DNA of 64,000 nt from contig NZ_JACBYB010000013.1 of assembly GCF_013415365.1 (NCBI RefSeq), forward strand, positions 57,022-121,021, written 5' to 3'. This DNA comes from Gemella sp. GL1 (GTDB lineage Bacteria > Bacillota > Bacilli > Staphylococcales > Gemellaceae). The notes under the pieces were generated by a model that searched no databases, was not told where the DNA came from, and saw nothing but the letters and a program-made list of their open reading frames with translations. Below, one piece after another: positions 43,917 through 52,615 of this stretch. Made by a program: the position numbers and the translations under genes. The first letter of the stretch is position 1. Each line of letters starts with the position of its first letter.

Positions 43917-44963
43917 TTATTTTGTTGTTTGTCTATGAACCACTCTGTGTGGCAATTGTATCTCTTTCTTATCTTCTTCTAATCCTGCCCAGTCTTCTTC
44001 AGTAATTTCTTGACCCTTAGATCTAGCTTTTTCAATATCAATAATCTTAGTTAAGGTACGCATAGCTACAGCTCCAACGTCAAAGATAGGGTGGAATACC
44101 GAAGAAATTTTTGGTCTTGTTATATCTAATAGTTTTGTATTTTCAAATGACACTATCTCAAAATCAGATGGTATTTTTAAATCTTTATCTTGTGCTTGAT
44201 GAAGAACTGAAATTGCCACTTCATCAAACATAGTTAAAACAACATTAGCCTTATTCTTCTGAATAGTTGTTAATAAGCCATTAGATGCATCTTTATACGA
44301 TTTATAACCTTCAATAATTAAATTAGAATCCAAGGACTTTTTATTTTCTGCATATGCTCTTTTATATCCAGCAATCATTCTTTGTGCTTTTGGAGATTCA
44401 AAAGATGAAATAACTATAGCTATTTTTTCTCTTCCGTGTTTCAATAATTCACCTGTTATATCATAGGATGCTTTTTCATAATCAATATTTACTGAATAAA
44501 AGGTATCGTCACTTCCTAGGTTACCAGATAAAACTACAGGTATATTTAATTTTTTTAGTAATCCACGAGATTCTTCTGATATTGAATGTCCTAAATATAA
44601 AATTCCATCTACTTGTTTAGATTGAAAAGATTGGAAAATTTCTTTTTCCATTTCTTTATCACTACATGAGTTAGCAAGGATAATATTATACTTATACATA
44701 TTAGCTACAGATTCTATTCCCGATACAGCCTCTGCTGATGCTAAGTCTGCTATATCCGGCAAGACAATACCAATAGTAGTAGACTTTTTACTAGCCAATC
44801 CTCTTGCCACAGCATTAGGTGTATATTTTAACCTTTCAATAACTTCTTGAACTCTCGCTCTTGTTGTTGCCTTTACATTTGGGTTATTATTCACAACTCT
44901 AGAAACTGTCGCCATTGAGACTCTTGCTTCTCTTGCTACATCATAAATGGTCGCTGTTGTCAT
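43917..44963 (-). CDS. ccpA: Catabolite control protein A (CcpA), LacI family, 348 aa
   Basis: Helix-turn-helix TIYDVAREARVSMATVSRVV at the N-terminus, hinge LKYTPNAVARGLASKKSTTIGI, then the periplasmic-binding-like domain. Central carbon-catabolite regulator that binds cre sites with HPr-Ser-P. Length and start match CcpA of Bacilli, with a short extra C-terminal tail (IQLPHRVVHRQTTK). Divergent from ldh, a typical CcpA target, with about 300 bases between. Confidence 0.9.
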   Translation of the reverse strand: MTTATIYDVAREARVSMATVSRVVNNNPNVKATTRARVQEVIERLKYTPNAVARGLASKKSTTIGIVLPDIADLASAEAVSGIESVANMYKYNIILANSCSDKEMEKEIFQSFQSKQVDGILYLGHSISEESRGLLKKLNIPVVLSGNLGSDDTFYSVNIDYEKASYDITGELLKHGREKIAIVISSFESPKAQRMIAGYKRAYAENKKSLDSNLIIEGYKSYKDASNGLLTTIQKNKANVVLTMFDEVAISVLHQAQDKDLKIPSDFEIVSFENTKLLDITRPKISSVFHPIFDVGAVAMRTLTKIIDIEKARSKGQEITEEDWAGLEEDKKEIQLPHRVVHRQTTK

Positions 44964-45262
44964 TTTTAATCACTCCTTGTTACTTATTCTTTCAAAACAC
45001 TAAAAACCTTTACAATATATAAGTATTTTACCAAATTTCTACCGCCTTGTAAAGGGTTTTCTATTTAATTTTTATTTTTTATCCTCTCCAATCCTTTATA
45101 TTTTCATGATAAATACAAAGAAAAATTTTTACAAACTTTTTTCATGTTTTCGATTTCTCTTTTTCTTTTTTTGTGTTATAATGTTAAATATAAAGTATTA
45201 AAAACAGTTACTGTTATAATACAATAATATATTTTTACAATTAATTATGGAGGGTTTTCAAA
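44964..45262. promoter_or_regulatory. ccpA-ldh divergent promoter region
   Basis: About 300 gene-free bases. Two TATAAT boxes (about 45175 and 45224) lie on the ldh side, the second within AACAGTTACTGTTATAAT. No site convincingly matches the CcpA cre or Rex consensus by eye. GGAGGG precedes ldh. Confidence 0.4.
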
Positions 45263-46219
45263 ATGAAAGCTAAAAACAGAAAAGTAGTTTTAATCGGTGC
45301 TGGAATGGTAGGTATGTCATTTGCATACCAACTATATTCAAGTGGTCTTGTTGAAGAATTAGGATTAATTGACTTCTTCCCAGAGAAAGCTGAAGGAGAA
45401 GCAATGGATCTTAACCACGCTGGAGCTTTAGTTCCACCTATCAAAGTTACTTCTGGAGGATATGAGCAATGTTCTGACGCAGACGTTATCGTAATCTGTG
45501 GTGGTCTTCCTCAAGCTCCAGGTGAAACTCGTCTTGACTTAGTAGATAAAAACATGAAAGCTGTTAAAGAAATGTCTGACCAAATTGTGGCATCTGGATT
45601 CGATGGAGTTATCGTTATCGCATCTAACCCAGTTGATGTTTTAACTAATGCACTTCAAAAATTCACTGGATTCCCTAAAAACAAAATCGTTGGATCTGGT
45701 ACAACTCTTGATACATCAAGATTCCGTTACATGTTAGGAGAAATCTTAGATGTAGCTCCAAACTCAGTACGTGGATACATTATTGGAGAACACGGAGATA
45801 CTCAATTAGCAGCTTGGTCTAATGTTTTCGTATATGGTAAACAATTCCACAAATTCTTAGAAACTTCTGAGAAATTCAAATGGGAAGATTTTGCTCAAGT
45901 TGAAGAAAGAGTTATGCGTGCAGCTTATGAAGTAATTAACCGTAAACGTGCTACTTACTACGCAATCGGTATTGCTTTATTCACAATCGTTAAAGCTATC
46001 TTACGTGATGAAAACACTGAACTTGCAGTATCTGGATACCTAGAAGGACAATATGGTGTTGATGGATTATACATCGGAACTCCTGCTATCATCGGTCGTG
46101 AAGGTGTTCGTGAAATCGTTGAATTAGAATTATCTGAAGAAGAATTAACTAAGATGCAACACTCTGCTAAAGTATTAAAAGACACTTTAGATTCAGCTTA
46201 CGAAAAATTAGGACTATAA
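45263..46219 (+). CDS. ldh: L-lactate dehydrogenase, 318 aa
   Basis: Reduces pyruvate to L-lactate with NADH, the main fermentation end step. NAD fold GAGMVGMSFAYQ, substrate Arg in GETRLDLVDKN, and active-site GEHGDTQLAAWS are intact. Codon use is visibly more optimal (TTC, AAC, GGT, CGT) than in neighbours, indicating high expression. Own promoter and strong terminator. Confidence 0.96.
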   Translation: MKAKNRKVVLIGAGMVGMSFAYQLYSSGLVEELGLIDFFPEKAEGEAMDLNHAGALVPPIKVTSGGYEQCSDADVIVICGGLPQAPGETRLDLVDKNMKAVKEMSDQIVASGFDGVIVIASNPVDVLTNALQKFTGFPKNKIVGSGTTLDTSRFRYMLGEILDVAPNSVRGYIIGEHGDTQLAAWSNVFVYGKQFHKFLETSEKFKWEDFAQVEERVMRAAYEVINRKRATYYAIGIALFTIVKAILRDENTELAVSGYLEGQYGVDGLYIGTPAIIGREGVREIVELELSEEELTKMQHSAKVLKDTLDSAYEKLGL

Positions 46220-46220
46220 T

Positions 46221-46250
46221 AAAAAAGCAAGGATTAATCCTTGCTTTTTT
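46221..46250 (+). terminator. Terminator of ldh
   Basis: AAAAAAGCAAGGA / TCCTTGCTTTTTT around TTAA. Confidence 0.92.
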
Positions 46251-46465
46251 TATCAATAATATTTCTCTATTTTTTAATTATACTTATAAATCTAAATCAA
46301 TTACACTACAGACCATAATAGTCTAAAAATAGACTTCTTAAATTCTCAATACCATAATAGACCACTATAAAAATATGAACTCTATTTAATCGAAACCATA
46401 TAGAATTCATTAATAAAATTTTAGTCTTATAAATTGTTTAGATATAGTAATTAAATATAACTCAC

Positions 46466-46834
46466 TTAGCCAGCATTAATGGAATTATTGTTAACTTCAA
46501 TCACATATTTCATTGTAGTTTCTAATTTTTTCATATAGATTTCCATCTATTCCCAATCAGGAGAATCATCATTCTTAATAGGTAAATAAATTGAAAAATC
46601 TCTTTTTATATGTCTATTGAGTTCATTTTCAAGGGCCTTATAGTAAGTTTGAGATTCCTTAAATATCATTGTGGCTATAAACTTTTTACAATAGTCTGAA
46701 ATTTTTAATCTAGGAATAAGTACAAGAACATTTTGACTTGTGTAAAATGGCTCATTTTGTATAAAACAAAAAACTAAGTATGCTCCCCTTAATGATAAGG
46801 TCACATTTCCAGCTTCATCTAATCTTGACTTATT
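46466..46834 (-). pseudogene. Remnant of a restriction-modification specificity/BcgI-like subunit
   Basis: An open frame without a proper start (SRLDEAGNVTLSLRGAYLVF) continues through FYTSQNVLVLIPRLKISDYC, a stretch resembling the C-terminal region of type IIB/IIG or type I specificity subunits, to PDWE. A TAG then replaces the expected Tyr codon, after which MEIYMKKLETTMKYVIEVNN continues the same frame to a normal stop. The 5' end is missing entirely. No partner methylase is nearby. Confidence 0.6.
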
Positions 46835-46917
46835 TTATTTCAGATGATACAATATAGATATAAAATCTATTAAAGACAGCATATATAAAAAGACAGGACT
46901 ACAATTCCTGTCTTTTT
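46825..46917 (+). ncRNA. Antisense RNA antitoxin (RNAII-like) of Fst-type toxin locus
   Basis: Promoter TTGACT (46825-46830), 17 bases, TACAAT (46848-46853) points toward the toxin gene from its 3' side. A transcript starting near 46860 would end at the shared terminator (46887-46917), giving about 58 nt. Its 5' part (46863-46886) matches the toxin leader/start region (47007-47030) as a direct repeat, 21 of 24 bases, so this RNA is complementary to the toxin start codon. This is the architecture of the enterococcal par locus. Confidence 0.75.
46887..46917. terminator. Bidirectional terminator shared by toxin mRNA and antisense RNA
   Basis: Twelve-base perfect arms AAAAAGACAGGA / TCCTGTCTTTTT, 7-base loop, flanked by T tracts. 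Confidence 0.9.
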
Positions 46918-46933
46918 ATTTTTTCAAGGTTGA

Positions 46934-47026
46934 TTACTTCTTAAAGTTTCTATCCAACCATTTGCAAATATAGTAGGAAATTATATTTACCATAATAGAA
47001 ACTATTAAATCTATTATCAACAGCAT
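46934..47026 (-). CDS. Fst-family type I toxin peptide, 30 aa
   Basis: The peptide begins MLLIIDLIVSIMVNIISYYI and ends CKWLDRNFKK: one membrane helix with a charged C-terminus and the Trp-Leu-Asp pattern common in Fst/Ldr-type toxins. A strong GGGAGGTG site lies 6 bases before the ATG, but TGTTAC..GTAACA can form a leader stem beside it, as in fst mRNA. A TATAAT lies about 50 bases upstream on the minus strand. Antitoxin RNA and direct repeats are annotated separately. Expression would depolarise the membrane if the antisense RNA is lost. Confidence 0.78.
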   Translation of the reverse strand: MLLIIDLIVSIMVNIISYYICKWLDRNFKK

Positions 47027-47135
47027 ATATTCACCTCCCTCTGTTACGAGTTTGGTTGAAGTAACAAAATAATTATATCATAAAAAATAAAAGCTGTAAT
47101 TCTTTATATGTACCTATGCAGTTACTCATCAAGTA

Positions 47136-47264
47136 ATGAGTAAATTTTCAGCTAAATTTGCTAATATAGACATAGAAGATATTTCTTTTAAACATACATA
47201 AAAATTTTTAGATGAATTATCCTCAACATCAAAAGCTAAGATAAATTCCTTAAGCAAAACATAA
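47136..47264 (+). pseudogene. Short gene remnant with in-frame stop
   Basis: MSKFSAKFANIDIEDISFKH then T and a TAA (47199-47201), after which the frame goes on KFLDELSSTSKAKINSLSKT to a second stop, directly followed by a terminator. The open frame also extends upstream without a start. The pattern suggests the last ~50 codons of a dead gene. Family not recognised. Confidence 0.35.
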
Positions 47265-47297
47265 ATAGCAAACTTACTACGAGTAGTTTTGCTATTT
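47263..47297 (+). terminator. Intrinsic terminator
   Basis: AAATAGCAAA..TTTGCTATTT with an inner ACTACT/AGTAGT-like pairing, followed by TTTC. It faces the + strand remnant; on the minus strand the tail is poor in T. Confidence 0.7.
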
Positions 47298-47353
47298 TTT
47301 CTCTTTAAAAATTATAAAGAATAAAATCGTATTTTTTCTGACAAGGATAATAT

Positions 47354-48963
47354 TTAACTTAGCCTAATAATATCTTTAAACTTGTCTAATTTTTCTTTAT
47401 CCAATTTATGACTTATCATAAATACCGTTAATTCTTTATTATTCAATACTAAATCTTCTATCTTGTCTGATGTTCTTTCATCTTGACTTGATGTTATTTC
47501 ATCTAAAAATAATATTTTTTTATTCCTAATCAATCCCCTGGCTAAAGAGATTCTTTGTTTCTGTCCTCCAGATAAATTTCTTCCCCCTTCTTCCAGTTTT
47601 GTATATATTCCTTTTTCTAAATTAGATACTAAGTCGTATAGACCTACTTCTTTAAGTATATTATTTACAGTGTCATCATCATATTCATCTCCTAAAGTAA
47701 TATTAAACTTAATATCATCATTAAAAATATAAGGATCTTGTGCTATATAAATTATCTGATTGTATAAATCACTCTTTTTTATATCCTTAACTTCTCTATT
47801 ATTTAACTTTATACTACCTTTATAATCATCTAATCTCCCTGTTAATAATTTAAAAAGTGTAGATTTACCACTACCACTTTCCCCTAAAATAGCATATTTA
47901 TTTCCAGCTAAGAAAATATAATTAAAATCATTAAATATAATTTTATCACCATAAGTATAGAACAAATTTTTTATATTAAAAGTATTTATCTTTTCAACAA
48001 AATTTTTATGGCTATTATTTTTTAAATCCACATTCTCACTTTCTAAAATATACTTGTTAATTTTTTTAAAAATAGGATTTACCGTTTTTAATTCAATACT
48101 AACATTCATAATATTTCCTACAGAGTTAAATATAGTAGAAGATAGGGCTTCTATTGTCAAAATAGAACCAAAACCTACTATATTTTTAATTGCTAAAAAT
48201 CCAGTTAAGGCAATTATACCTAGCTGACTCAAAACATTACCTATTCCTCCTAATACTGCAGCTCCTGCTAAACTTTTTCTTAAAGAAACAGAAGTTTTTA
48301 AAATATTATTAGATGTATTGAACATAGTTTTGTTTAAAATATTCAGTTTATTAAATGATAATAAAACATCAAAACCTTGCAAGATATTAGTATTTTTAGA
48401 TACAAAATTTTCTAGAGATTTTGTATAAAGGGTTGATCTATCTTCTATTTGCTTGTTTAATATACTAGGGAATAGTAAAGTTATCATAGCTGAGAATAGG
48501 GTGAATAGAATAATCGACCAATGAAAAGCAAGTAGAGCAATAATAGCTAAAATAGTTTCAATTACATAGGTTACTATCTGATAAAAATTAGCAAATCCTT
48601 TTTGTTCTATAAGCATCAAATCATTGTTTAACCAAGATATATAGTCACCTGTTTTTTATTATGAAAAGTATTAAAATTATTCTTAGTAATAGAACTAGAA
48701 ATATCTAAACGAATATCTGTAATCATTTTTTGTGTAACATAATTCTCATAAGTTATCTTTAAATATAAAGAAAGCAAATAAAATAAAAATATAAGTCCAG
48801 ATACTTTTATATAGTAATTAAACTCTTCAATATTATATTTTATCAATTCAGTAAAGGCATTACCTATACAGTAGGCTGATCCTACCTTTAAAGCACCTCC
48901 TAAAAAAATCAAAATAAATAAAAAGCTATTTTCTCCTAATCTATTTAATAAATATTTTTTCAT
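47354..48963 (-). pseudogene. ABC exporter (permease-ATPase), split by a frameshift in an A6 run
   Basis: The 5' part (ATG 48963, GGGAGG upstream) reads MKKYLLNRLGENSFLFILIF through membrane helices to NTFHNKK, then shifts. Inserting one A in the run at 48652-48657 restores NKKTGDYISWLNNDLMLIEQ and a continuous protein of about 535 residues. The 3' part has further helices and an ATPase domain with Walker A GESGSGKSTLF, signature LSGGQKQRISLARG and Walker B KILFLDEITSSQDE. The half-transporter type fits peptide/bacteriocin export. The frame could be dead, phase-variable through the A run, or a sequencing error. An open 49-codon extension upstream (to 49110) has no good ribosome site. Confidence 0.8.
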
Positions 48964-49154
48964 AATTTCATAATCCTCCCTTATTCTTAAAGATAAATAT
49001 TTAATAAGTCTAAGATATACAAGTTTCTTAAGAAGAATAGCCGCATAATAAAATTCAATTCCACAATCATCATAAACAAAACATAATTCATCTTTTAATC
49101 TTAAAATCATAAAATACTCATTTTTTTCAGAAAATTTAAAGGGAGAATTAAAAA

Positions 49155-49226
49155 ATGATTAAAGAATCCAAAATTACTCAACATGAAGCAATTATTAAGA
49201 TAGCTATTTGTATAACTAACAAATAA
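49155..49226 (+). CDS. Possible small peptide gene, 23 aa
   Basis: AAAGGGAGA with an ideal 8-base spacing precedes an ATG opening MIKESKITQHEAIIKIAICI then three residues and TAA. A strong terminator follows 14 bases later. A TAAAAT -10-like box with a poor -35 (TTCATC) lies upstream. It is divergent from the frameshifted exporter and convergent with the Bce-type permease, in the middle of a bacteriocin-like cluster, so a signal or antimicrobial peptide is conceivable. Family unknown. Confidence 0.45.
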   Translation: MIKESKITQHEAIIKIAICITNK

Positions 49227-49239
49227 ATCTTTCATAGGA

Positions 49240-49268
49240 AAAAGGCGTGAATTTAATTCACGCCTTTT
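49240..49268. terminator. Bidirectional terminator
   Basis: Thirteen-base perfect arms AAAAGGCGTGAAT / ATTCACGCCTTTT around TTA, between the small peptide frame and the FtsX-like permease. Confidence 0.92.
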
Positions 49269-49272
49269 CTTA

Positions 49273-51300
49273 CTATCTACTAACTATATTGTAGTATAGT
49301 CTTGATGTTGTTTTATAGATAATAAAGTAGAAAACTATAAATACTGCCACTGTTGCTAACATAGCATATATAAATGTAGATGTATTTCCAAATGACAATA
49401 GTTTTAACATTTTCTCTATTATTGGATAAGCAAATGTTACATGAATTGTAGCCACTACTAATGGTGCAAAGAATATTAGTAAAACTTGGCTCTTTATTGA
49501 TGATTTTATCTCCTTGTCTTCTAGCCCTACTTTTTTCATGATTTGGAATTTATCCCTATCATCATATCCTTCTGATAATTGTCTATAATACATTATCAGT
49601 ATTTGCGATACTAAAAATACTGATGAAATCAAGATTCCTAAGAATAAGAATGAGGCATATAAATTATTTATACTTGCTGCTAAATCCTTTCTTGAATCTG
49701 ATGTAACAACTAGACTAATCCCATCTTTATCCTCAACAAGTCCCAAATTGTCTGTTTTTGTATTAATTAAAGTTTCCAAACTTTCAATATCTTTTATAAT
49801 TTCATCTTCCTTACTAGCATCTACTAGATTAAAGCCATAAAATATTTGTCCTTTTAATGGAGTTGATCCCTCTCCAAGACTACTTACATAGTTTTCTTTT
49901 ATTTTATCTATTTCTTTTTGATCTTTTACTACAAGAAAGTAAGTATCTGTTATATTAGCATTAAAGTCGGGAATTTCTATTTCTTTTTCTGCCCTCTTAA
50001 CCTTATACTCTAACTGATTTATCCTAAAATTTTCTGGGACATTATTATTTCTTAAATCACTAAATAAAATTTGACCATCATCTAAACTGTCACTTGATGA
50101 AGTATTTTTATTATATTCATCCAGACTTATAATTATTACTGTTAAGATCTTGTCCAATTTGTCTATATTTGGCTGGGTAAATTTTATTCCATCTTGAAAT
50201 TTTTCTCCTACTATAGTTGTATAAGCAAGATCTATTACATCCTTCATTTCTGTTCCCTTAGATTTTACTATTTTATCATACTCATTTTTTAATTTTATAT
50301 AGTTTTCTTGACTTCCTCTATGTACATTAACCGTAATATCTCTTGGTGCAGAAGTTTCTATACTTTTTTGGACACCTACATATAAGCTTGTTGTTGAACC
50401 AATAGTTACTAGTATCATTGCTGATAAAATACAAATATTAGCTAGTCCTATAGCATTTTTCTTTATTCTAAACAAAAGGTTAGATATAGAAATAAAATTT
50501 TTGGTTTTATAGTATACTGCCTTATTCTTTTTTAAATTCTTTAATACAAAAACTGAGAATACTGTAAAGAATAGGTAAGTTCCCGCAATTACCGCCAGTA
50601 CTGCAAAGAAGAATTCTTGAATTGCTTTTAGGGGCGTTTCAATTATTAAGGATTGATAGTAGCCATATCCGATTAAAACAAGGGCTAGTAGGGATAGGAT
50701 TATATTTCCTCTAGGTTCTTTTTCTCCTTTTTGAGCATCTTTTAAAAGTCCTATTATCGACATCATTTTTATCTTGATAATTGTACTTAGTAAAATTAAT
50801 AAATATATAAGTCCAAATACTAGAATAGTTGTTATTACAGCAAAGGATGAAATATAAAATCCTAACTTGACTTCTCCTTCTACTAACTTCATAAGAAATA
50901 GATAGGCTAATTTATCTAAGACCATACCTAGTAAAATTCCTAATCCTGTTGAGCTTAGATAAATATAGATGGTTTCTAGTGATAAGATTCTGATAATCTT
51001 ATTTTTATCTATTCCTAAAACCGCATAAAGCCCCAGTTCTTTACTTCTACTTTTTACTAAAAAACTATAAGTTGAAAATAGGAAGATAAAAATAAAGATA
51101 GCTACTATTACTTGGCCATAAGATAAGAGCTGTTTTAAGGCTGCAGCTCCTCTTAAATCGTCTATTCTAGGATTACTTATGATAGAAAGCATTATATAGA
51201 ATAGGGACGTTAAAATTGTCGATGCTATAATATAAGGCCAGCTTATTTTTTTATTTTGTTTAATATTGCTTAAGGCCAATTTTCTATATATACTAGTCAT
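49273..51300 (-). CDS. Bce-type ABC transporter permease (FtsX-like), 675 aa
   Basis: Ten membrane helices with the large extracytoplasmic domain (about 310-510) between helices 7 and 8 that defines BceB/VraG permeases. These remove cell-wall-active peptides and signal to an intramembrane kinase. The ATG at 51300 follows GGAGGTG at ideal spacing and overlaps the ATPase stop by 8 bases; a GTG five codons earlier is part of that site. The cognate-looking kinase and regulator are at 53.6-55.2 kb. Confidence 0.9.
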   Translation of the reverse strand: MTSIYRKLALSNIKQNKKISWPYIIASTILTSLFYIMLSIISNPRIDDLRGAAALKQLLSYGQVIVAIFIFIFLFSTYSFLVKSRSKELGLYAVLGIDKNKIIRILSLETIYIYLSSTGLGILLGMVLDKLAYLFLMKLVEGEVKLGFYISSFAVITTILVFGLIYLLILLSTIIKIKMMSIIGLLKDAQKGEKEPRGNIILSLLALVLIGYGYYQSLIIETPLKAIQEFFFAVLAVIAGTYLFFTVFSVFVLKNLKKNKAVYYKTKNFISISNLLFRIKKNAIGLANICILSAMILVTIGSTTSLYVGVQKSIETSAPRDITVNVHRGSQENYIKLKNEYDKIVKSKGTEMKDVIDLAYTTIVGEKFQDGIKFTQPNIDKLDKILTVIIISLDEYNKNTSSSDSLDDGQILFSDLRNNNVPENFRINQLEYKVKRAEKEIEIPDFNANITDTYFLVVKDQKEIDKIKENYVSSLGEGSTPLKGQIFYGFNLVDASKEDEIIKDIESLETLINTKTDNLGLVEDKDGISLVVTSDSRKDLAASINNLYASFLFLGILISSVFLVSQILIMYYRQLSEGYDDRDKFQIMKKVGLEDKEIKSSIKSQVLLIFFAPLVVATIHVTFAYPIIEKMLKLLSFGNTSTFIYAMLATVAVFIVFYFIIYKTTSRLYYNIVSR

Positions 51301-52057
51301 TGTTGTCACCTCCACCTTGTAGTAGGCTTAGAGATTCAGATATTCTCTTATACATTTCTGTATTGCTTGCATCCCCCTTGTGTAATTGATGAAAAACTAT
51401 CCCATCTTTTATAAATAATACTCGTTTAGCTCTTGCTGCTGATTTGATAGAGTGGGTTACAGTTACTATGGTTTGACCAGTCTTATTAATAGCTTCAAAT
51501 ATATCAAGTAGGGTGTCTGTTGACTTAGAGTCCAGGGCTCCTGTTGGTTCATCTGCTAGTAATAATTTTGGCTCTGTGATTATAGCTCTTGCTACTGCAG
51601 CTCTTTGTTTTTGTCCACCAGATACTTGATAGGGATATTTGTTTAATAATTTATCAATTCCTAAAGATTTACTTATCCCTTTTACTTTTCTTTCCATTAC
51701 TTCTGCTTTTTGCCCTTCTAAGACTAAAGGCAATAAAATATTATCTTTAATTGTTAGGGTGTCTAATAAATTAAAATCCTGAAAGACAAATCCTAGATTT
51801 TCTTTTCTAAATTTGGCTAAGTGTTTTTCTTTTAATTTGCTTAGATTTGTATTTTCTAAGATTATTTCACCACTTGTTGCTTTATCGAAAGTTGCAATGA
51901 TATTTAATAGACTAGTCTTTCCTGAACCCGACTCTCCCATTATGGCAACATATTCTCCTCTCTCAATAGAGAAGTTAATATTTCTTAAGGCTTCCGTCTT
52001 AACTCCTCCAAATTTACTGCTGTAAGTTTTCTTTAAATTCTTTACTTCTAATATCAT
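51293..52057 (-). CDS. Bce-type ABC transporter ATP-binding protein, 254 aa
   Basis: Walker A GESGSGKTSLLNII, Q-loop LGFVFQDFNLLDTLT, signature VSGGQKQRAAVARA, Walker B LLLADEPTGALDSKST: the MacB/BceA subfamily. It ends GGGDNND overlapping the permease start. Ribosome site AAAGAGGAAC. Works with the permease in antimicrobial peptide detoxification. Confidence 0.93.
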   Translation of the reverse strand: MILEVKNLKKTYSSKFGGVKTEALRNINFSIERGEYVAIMGESGSGKTSLLNIIATFDKATSGEIILENTNLSKLKEKHLAKFRKENLGFVFQDFNLLDTLTIKDNILLPLVLEGQKAEVMERKVKGISKSLGIDKLLNKYPYQVSGGQKQRAAVARAIITEPKLLLADEPTGALDSKSTDTLLDIFEAINKTGQTIVTVTHSIKSAARAKRVLFIKDGIVFHQLHKGDASNTEMYKRISESLSLLQGGGDNND

Positions 52058-52139
52058 CTTGTTCCTCTTTCTTTTTTATTTCATACTATTATTGTACTTC
52101 CTAATTTACCTGACAACAATCGATTTTCCTTACAAAATA

Positions 52140-52173
52140 AGATCCAATCTTACATTTCTGTAAGATTGGATCT
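52140..52173. terminator. Terminator of secreted-peptide operon
   Basis: Fifteen-base perfect arms AGATCCAATCTTACA / TGTAAGATTGGATCT around TTTC. It separates the peptide/partner genes from the Bce transporter operon. Confidence 0.85.
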
Positions 52174-52234
52174 CTGGATTCTAATTATGAATTTTTTATT
52201 TATATTTTTCTATTTAAGATGGGTCTAGAAAATC

Positions 52235-52615
52235 TTACTTTTTCTCAGAAAAAGCTGTTTTGGATAAAATTAAGGGGGTAAACATAAAATTTGCAAGGTG
52301 CAAAATCATATATACTTTTGTATCTATTATTGCATAGCTTTTTAGATAAAATATAATCGCACCAATTGATATTATTAGTAGATATGCTATTATAAATTTC
52401 TTCCATTTTACATTTATCTTTATATTTTTCTCAAAGAAAATACTCTTCACTAAAATTAAAGGTGTAAGTATAAAATTCGCAATAAGCAGTATCATGTACA
52501 GACCTGTATCTATTACTTCATGGTTTTTTAAATAAACTACAATTGCACTAATTGATACTAGTAGTAATATCGTTATTACAAAAGACTTCCATATTTTAGC
52601 ATTGTGACGCTCCAT
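52235..52615 (-). CDS. Four-helix membrane protein with internal duplication; putative immunity protein, 126 aa
   Basis: Two tandem ~58-residue units are plainly homologous: WKSFVITILLLVSISAIVVY..LANFILTPLILVKS-type and WKKFIIAYLLIISIGAIIFY followed by ..LANFMFTPLILSKT. Each unit has two membrane helices. The gene overlaps the end of the secreted Gly-rich peptide gene by 20 bases and shares its terminator. Overlap with a small hydrophobic toxin-like gene is the usual layout of bacteriocin immunity genes; function is inferred from that alone. Confidence 0.6.
   Translation of the reverse strand: MERHNAKIWKSFVITILLLVSISAIVVYLKNHEVIDTGLYMILLIANFILTPLILVKSIFFEKNIKINVKWKKFIIAYLLIISIGAIIFYLKSYAIIDTKVYMILHLANFMFTPLILSKTAFSEKK

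Larger units (their letters stand above)
46863..47030. repeat. Direct repeats DRa/DRb of the type I toxin locus
   Basis: 46863-46886 (AAATCTATTA-AAG-ACAGCATATAT) and 47007-47030 (AAATCTATTA-TCA-ACAGCATATAT). One copy covers the toxin start codon, the other the antisense RNA 5' end. Confidence 0.85.

Noticed and set aside
44964..45262. CcpA cre or Rex operator between ccpA and ldh
   Set aside because: Best candidates (for example around ATGTTTTCGATTTCT) miss key consensus positions.
48964..49110. 49-codon N-terminal extension of the frameshifted ABC exporter
   Set aside because: No ribosome site before its ATG, while GGGAGG fits the downstream ATG where homologues start; may be the tail of a lost upstream gene.
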